Shown: one piece after another, positions 60,859 to 64,000 of the stretch | How positions within the stretch are numbered: position 1 is the first letter of the stretch | Layout: each line of letters opens with the position of its first letter | Assembly: GCA_951813545.1 (NCBI GenBank) | Contig: OX638352.1 | Span: forward strand, 5,675,966-5,739,965 | Source of the DNA: an uncultured Poribacteria bacterium | GTDB lineage: Bacteria > Poribacteria > WGA-4E > WGA-3G | Direction of reading: 5' to 3' | Length of the DNA: 64,000 bases | Position numbers and translations under genes: made by a program | The notes under the pieces: generated by a model | Database searches by the model: none | What the model was told of the DNA's origin: nothing | What the model saw: only the letters and a program-made list of their open reading frames with translations

Positions 60859-62799
60859 ATGTCTCCTTTAAGTCCACCGACAGGTATGCCGATGCCCGAA
60901 AAAATCACCTTGCGTACTATCCTCATATCGTTGTTACTCTTGCCGTTCATCTACAAATGGCATATTGAATGTGAAGCCCTCCGATACACCTTTCCAACAT
61001 TGATGGCACCCTTCTACAGTGTCGTTTTCACACTGCTGGTCATCGCGGCACTCAACATCGGGCTAAAAAGATACGCAGCGAAACATGCCCTGACAGGTGG
61101 TGAACTGATCAGCCTCTATGTGCTGATGTCGATAACATTGCTGTTCATGTCCTACGACATGTTCCTTCCGCTCGTCTCAATTATCGTTCACGCCTTCTAT
61201 TTCGGCACACCCGAAAACGAATGGCGCGAGTTGTTTTGGGGTTATCTGCCGGACTGGTTGACAATTAACGACCCGAGTGTGCTCCGCGCGTTTTATCTCG
61301 GTGAGGAACCCTTTTTTGAAACCCATTATTTAATGAAATGGATGATCCCGACGTTCTGGTGGTGTACATTCACTTTCGCACTTATCTTCGTGATGCAGTG
61401 TATCAACGTTATCATCCGCAAGCAGTGGACGGAACAGGAACGTCTCGTGTATCCGATTGTCGAACTCCCGTATCAACTCGCCTACAACACAAACCGATTC
61501 CTACGGACCCGAGCAATGTGGTGGGGATTCGGCATCGCGGCTATTATTAGTCTTGCCAATGGACTTAACATCTTTTTTCCGTCAATTCCGGCTTTTCCGA
61601 ATAAACACATCCCCCTCAACGCGTTATTCACTGAAAGACCGTGGACAGCCCTTCTCCGTGGCGGGGATGCCATTATTGTCTATCCGTTCGCTGTTGGACT
61701 CGGTTTCCTGATGCCGCTTGAATTGCTTACATCGTGCCTGCTCTTTTTCTTTCTATACAAGGTGCAATATTTCATTGCTATCTTAACCGGACTGGAGAAC
61801 GTTCCGGGTTTTCCTTATCCATACGAGCAGAACATCGGTGCGTATATCGGCATCTGTGCGGTTGCGCTGTGGGGCACACGCCGGCAGATTTGGCGAGCGT
61901 TTCGCACAGCATTCATCCAAAGAACGACGGCGGATGAGAAAGAACCGATGCGTTATCGAACTGCATTTTTGGGGATTGTTTTTGGTAGCATATTTATCAT
62001 CGGATTCGCGATGCGTGGTGGAATGGCGATGTGGATCGCCGTGCTATTTTTTGTCGCACATTTTGCAACGATTGCGATCCCGTTGACGCGTATCCGCGCA
62101 CAAATAGGTTTCCCTATTCACTCAACGACCTTTATTGGACCGCACCACAGTCTTGTTAGCATACTCGGCACACGACGCATCGGGGCACGAAACCTGACAT
62201 GGTTCGCACTCTTTTTCTGGTTCAATAGGGACAATCGAAGCCACCCAATGCCGCACCAACTTGAAGCCTTTAAACTCGCCGAACGCGGTAATCTCAATGT
62301 AAAGCATCTGTCTCGTTTGATGCTTGTATTGACAGTTATCGCCATGCCGTTGTGTGTCTTTATGTTGGTAGATACGTTTTTTGAACTCGGCGTTGATTCA
62401 GGCAAGGTTGGGGGACAGATTAACAGTTTCGGCGGACGGGCATACCGATTTCTTGAAGGGTGGCTCACCGCACCGAAAGATGCAGATAGCGGTCATATTG
62501 CCGCGATAACAATCGGTTTCGCCGTTACAATCGTGCTGTCAGCGGTACGCAGCCGGTTGTTCTGGTGGCCCATTCACCCGCTCGGTTACGGCGTATCGTT
62601 CCATCTCCATCTCTTTTGGGCGGCATTTATCATCAGCGCGCTCGCTAAATGGAGCGTGCTAAAATACGGCGGACTCGGTCTCTACCGAAAAACAGTCCCC
62701 CTCTTCCTCGGATTAGCACTCGGTGATTTTGTCATGGGAAGTTTCTGGAATATCTTAAGCATTCTCCTTGATAGACCGACCTACACCTTTTATTATTAA
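60859..62799 (+). CDS. Multipass membrane protein (DUF6785-like)
   Basis: 646 residues with about 12-14 hydrophobic segments. The stretch WTEQERLVYPIVELPYQLAYNTNRF is characteristic of large uncharacterised membrane proteins annotated DUF6785/DUF6784. A transporter-like fold is plausible. The start at ATG 60859 may be preceded by others; a Met at 60892 is an option. Divergent from the enolase-superfamily gene, with promoters presumably in the 143-base gap. Confidence 0.75.
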   Translation: MSPLSPPTGMPMPEKITLRTILISLLLLPFIYKWHIECEALRYTFPTLMAPFYSVVFTLLVIAALNIGLKRYAAKHALTGGELISLYVLMSITLLFMSYDMFLPLVSIIVHAFYFGTPENEWRELFWGYLPDWLTINDPSVLRAFYLGEEPFFETHYLMKWMIPTFWWCTFTFALIFVMQCINVIIRKQWTEQERLVYPIVELPYQLAYNTNRFLRTRAMWWGFGIAAIISLANGLNIFFPSIPAFPNKHIPLNALFTERPWTALLRGGDAIIVYPFAVGLGFLMPLELLTSCLLFFFLYKVQYFIAILTGLENVPGFPYPYEQNIGAYIGICAVALWGTRRQIWRAFRTAFIQRTTADEKEPMRYRTAFLGIVFGSIFIIGFAMRGGMAMWIAVLFFVAHFATIAIPLTRIRAQIGFPIHSTTFIGPHHSLVSILGTRRIGARNLTWFALFFWFNRDNRSHPMPHQLEAFKLAERGNLNVKHLSRLMLVLTVIAMPLCVFMLVDTFFELGVDSGKVGGQINSFGGRAYRFLEGWLTAPKDADSGHIAAITIGFAVTIVLSAVRSRLFWWPIHPLGYGVSFHLHLFWAAFIISALAKWSVLKYGGLGLYRKTVPLFLGLALGDFVMGSFWNILSILLDRPTYTFYY

Positions 62800-63145
62800 A
62801 TACGATTTGTGCGAATAGGTGATAAACTACCTGTCTGCGTAAATCCTAACTCAGTTTCCTAAAGCCCCGTAGAGGGTTTTTGCTTGGGTATTTCTTCAAC
62901 ATCTCTATAGAAAACATTCCCTCAATCCTCCTAAACCCCGTAGGGGTGACATAAATACGGGACTGTAGGTATATGACGTTAGGGAGATATCACGAGTAAA
63001 ACTCACTCCTATATGAAAACTAAATGTCTCTATCAATTCTTCACTTTTTTCTATAAACATGCTATGATTTTACTAATTGCGGAAACGCACAGCTGAGAAA
63101 GGTTTTTGGGGTTACCTCCACACACTTCCACCAGAAGGAAAAACC
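62800..63145 (+). repeat. Gap with GCTTGGGTATTTC repeat
   Basis: Contains GAGGGTTTTTGCTTGGGTATTTCTTC (62873-62898) of the family seen at 2624, 6361 and 18337, and CCCCGTAG motifs on both sides (62864, 62937). A weak promoter TTCACT-17-TATGAT ends at 63068. Nothing else is visible. Confidence 0.5.
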
Positions 63146-64000
63146 ATGAAACGATTCGCCTGTTCCCTTCTCATCGCTTTGCTCATACTTTCACCCGCCC
63201 TCGCAGCGGACGACAAACTCACCTCTGGTGCCGCCAGTCTCTATCACCTCGCCAGCATCTTAGGCATTGAGGTCCCGCTTGAACAGGTCGAAAACACCGT
63301 CGTGGAAAAAGCACAGGGACCTTATGTCGTCAATTTTGTCATCATTGACGCTGCAAGAAAAATCGGAATTGAATTGCAAGAACGCAACTTCAACTACAAG
63401 GAGTTACAGGCTCTTGAAACACCCGTTATCGCCTGCCTCAAAGCTACACTTGATGACGAAATCGATTCGGAAGTAGATGCCACCTTTATAGCAGATTTTA
63501 TCGTCGTTGAATCCGCAACCGAGAAAGCGGTACGCGTGCTTGGTGCGCCCCGGAAATCTTCACGTGCAGCAGCGACATTCATTTCCCGCGACCATTTTTT
63601 GGAACACTGGACCGGACAAGTACTAACGCTAAGCCCTCCTCTCTCCACAGAAGCGACGCAATTGCTCCAAGATATAAAAACTGGCACAGCTGCCTATAAC
63701 GCCAAACTTAAAAGCGGCGAGGTCGAATTCTCAATTACGCTGAGTGAACGAATCCGACAAGAGAAGAATTTCCTTGAACGTTTTCTAACATGGGGCAAAA
63801 ATTTCTTCATGCCATCAGAAGAGAAGGAGGAGATCCAGTACGAAGACAAGGGGTATTGGCACATCACCTACCGATTCGATGGCGATCACCACTTTTACGA
63901 TGTCAAGGCGCGCAAAAAGATGGAATTAAATGGAGCACTTCTCCCGAACTGGAAAGAGATTCACCATCAATACAGGATGCTTGGTAAAACGCTGTATTAC
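63146..64000 (+). CDS. Secreted protein with degenerate C39-peptidase-like domain (partial)
   Basis: 285 codons run off the right edge without a stop. ATG at 63146, RBS AGAAGGA. Signal peptide ending ALAA (about 20). The next segment, SGAASLYHLASILGI, has the layout of the C39 peptidase start (CGPaaL..la..lGi) but with Ser in place of Cys, and the segment FIADFIVVES has Asp where C39 enzymes have the His. It is probably non-catalytic. The downstream part is unknown. Confidence 0.7.
   Translation, partial: MKRFACSLLIALLILSPALAADDKLTSGAASLYHLASILGIEVPLEQVENTVVEKAQGPYVVNFVIIDAARKIGIELQERNFNYKELQALETPVIACLKATLDDEIDSEVDATFIADFIVVESATEKAVRVLGAPRKSSRAAATFISRDHFLEHWTGQVLTLSPPLSTEATQLLQDIKTGTAAYNAKLKSGEVEFSITLSERIRQEKNFLERFLTWGKNFFMPSEEKEEIQYEDKGYWHITYRFDGDHHFYDVKARKKMELNGALLPNWKEIHHQYRMLGKTLYY

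Noticed and set aside
1..64000. tRNA or rRNA genes
   Set aside because: No cloverleaf with CCA-proximal T-loop consensus (GTTCGAATC-type) or rRNA core sequence was recognised by eye; a tRNAscan run would settle it.

Overview
The window looks like a chromosome segment of an uncultured, free-living Gram-negative-type bacterium with moderate GC. The gene families point towards Candidatus Poribacteria or a neighbouring phylum: a planctomycete-type heme-binding cytochrome, phytanoyl-CoA dioxygenase, sulfatase, Gfo/Idh/MocA, PQQ and BNR propellers, FG-GAP/UnbV, DUF6785-like membrane protein, and hairpin repeats scattered between genes. This taxonomic call is inference from gene content; no rRNA or tRNA gene was recognised.

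Layout. 1-7.6 kb: a diheme cytochrome c, then a lysine/DAP block with two tandem dapB genes and dapL, together with a Ycf48-type lipoprotein and a PhyH oxygenase. 7.8-18.2 kb: a very large propeller sensor ending in a SpoIIE-type PP2C phosphatase; on the minus strand a GHMP-kinase/uridylyltransferase fusion, a GNAT gene split by a TnpB element, and a membrane metalloprotease. 18-26.5 kb: a repeat-rich stretch with a broken WD40 gene, a PspA-like gene and an AAA+ ATPase separated by a second TnpB element, and a decayed aspartic-protease cassette. 26.6-43 kb: TPR proteins, Gfo/Idh/MocA, rhodanese, PotD-like binding protein, Kelch, sulfatase, mannonate dehydratase, PQQ propeller, HicAB, sialidase-like protein, and a TPR/SUMF/FG-GAP run. 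43-64 kb: secreted proteins with a shared C-terminal Trp tail, tandem TolB-like propellers, a double-VWA protein, MoaB, EcfT, three STAS paralogues, a DUF5695-like protein, a D-2-hydroxyacid dehydrogenase facing an enolase-superfamily enzyme, a multipass membrane protein, and a partial C39-like protein running off the end.

The most notable content is mobile. Four IS200/IS605-type elements share end hairpins. Two encode TnpB: one with an intact RuvC triad, one with the RuvC-II glutamate apparently relocated as in Fanzor-related TnpBs and with a one-base frameshift. The other two (about 2.07-2.53 and 28.45-28.93 kb) carry no transposase or nuclease, but keep a promoter and a roughly 370-nt RNA with stems that covary between the copies, resembling omegaRNA or HEARO-type RNA. 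A separate family of about 115-bp TA-flanked MITEs occurs five times; removing one copy exactly restores a WD40 reading frame.

Functionally, the cluster combines DAP/lysine synthesis (dapB, dapL), uptake and breakdown of sugars and sulfated glycans (sulfatase, mannonate dehydratase, sialidase-like, enolase-superfamily, dehydrogenase), envelope stress (PspA/AAA+), and possible partner-switching signalling (PP2C phosphatase with STAS proteins). All functions are assigned from motifs read by eye.
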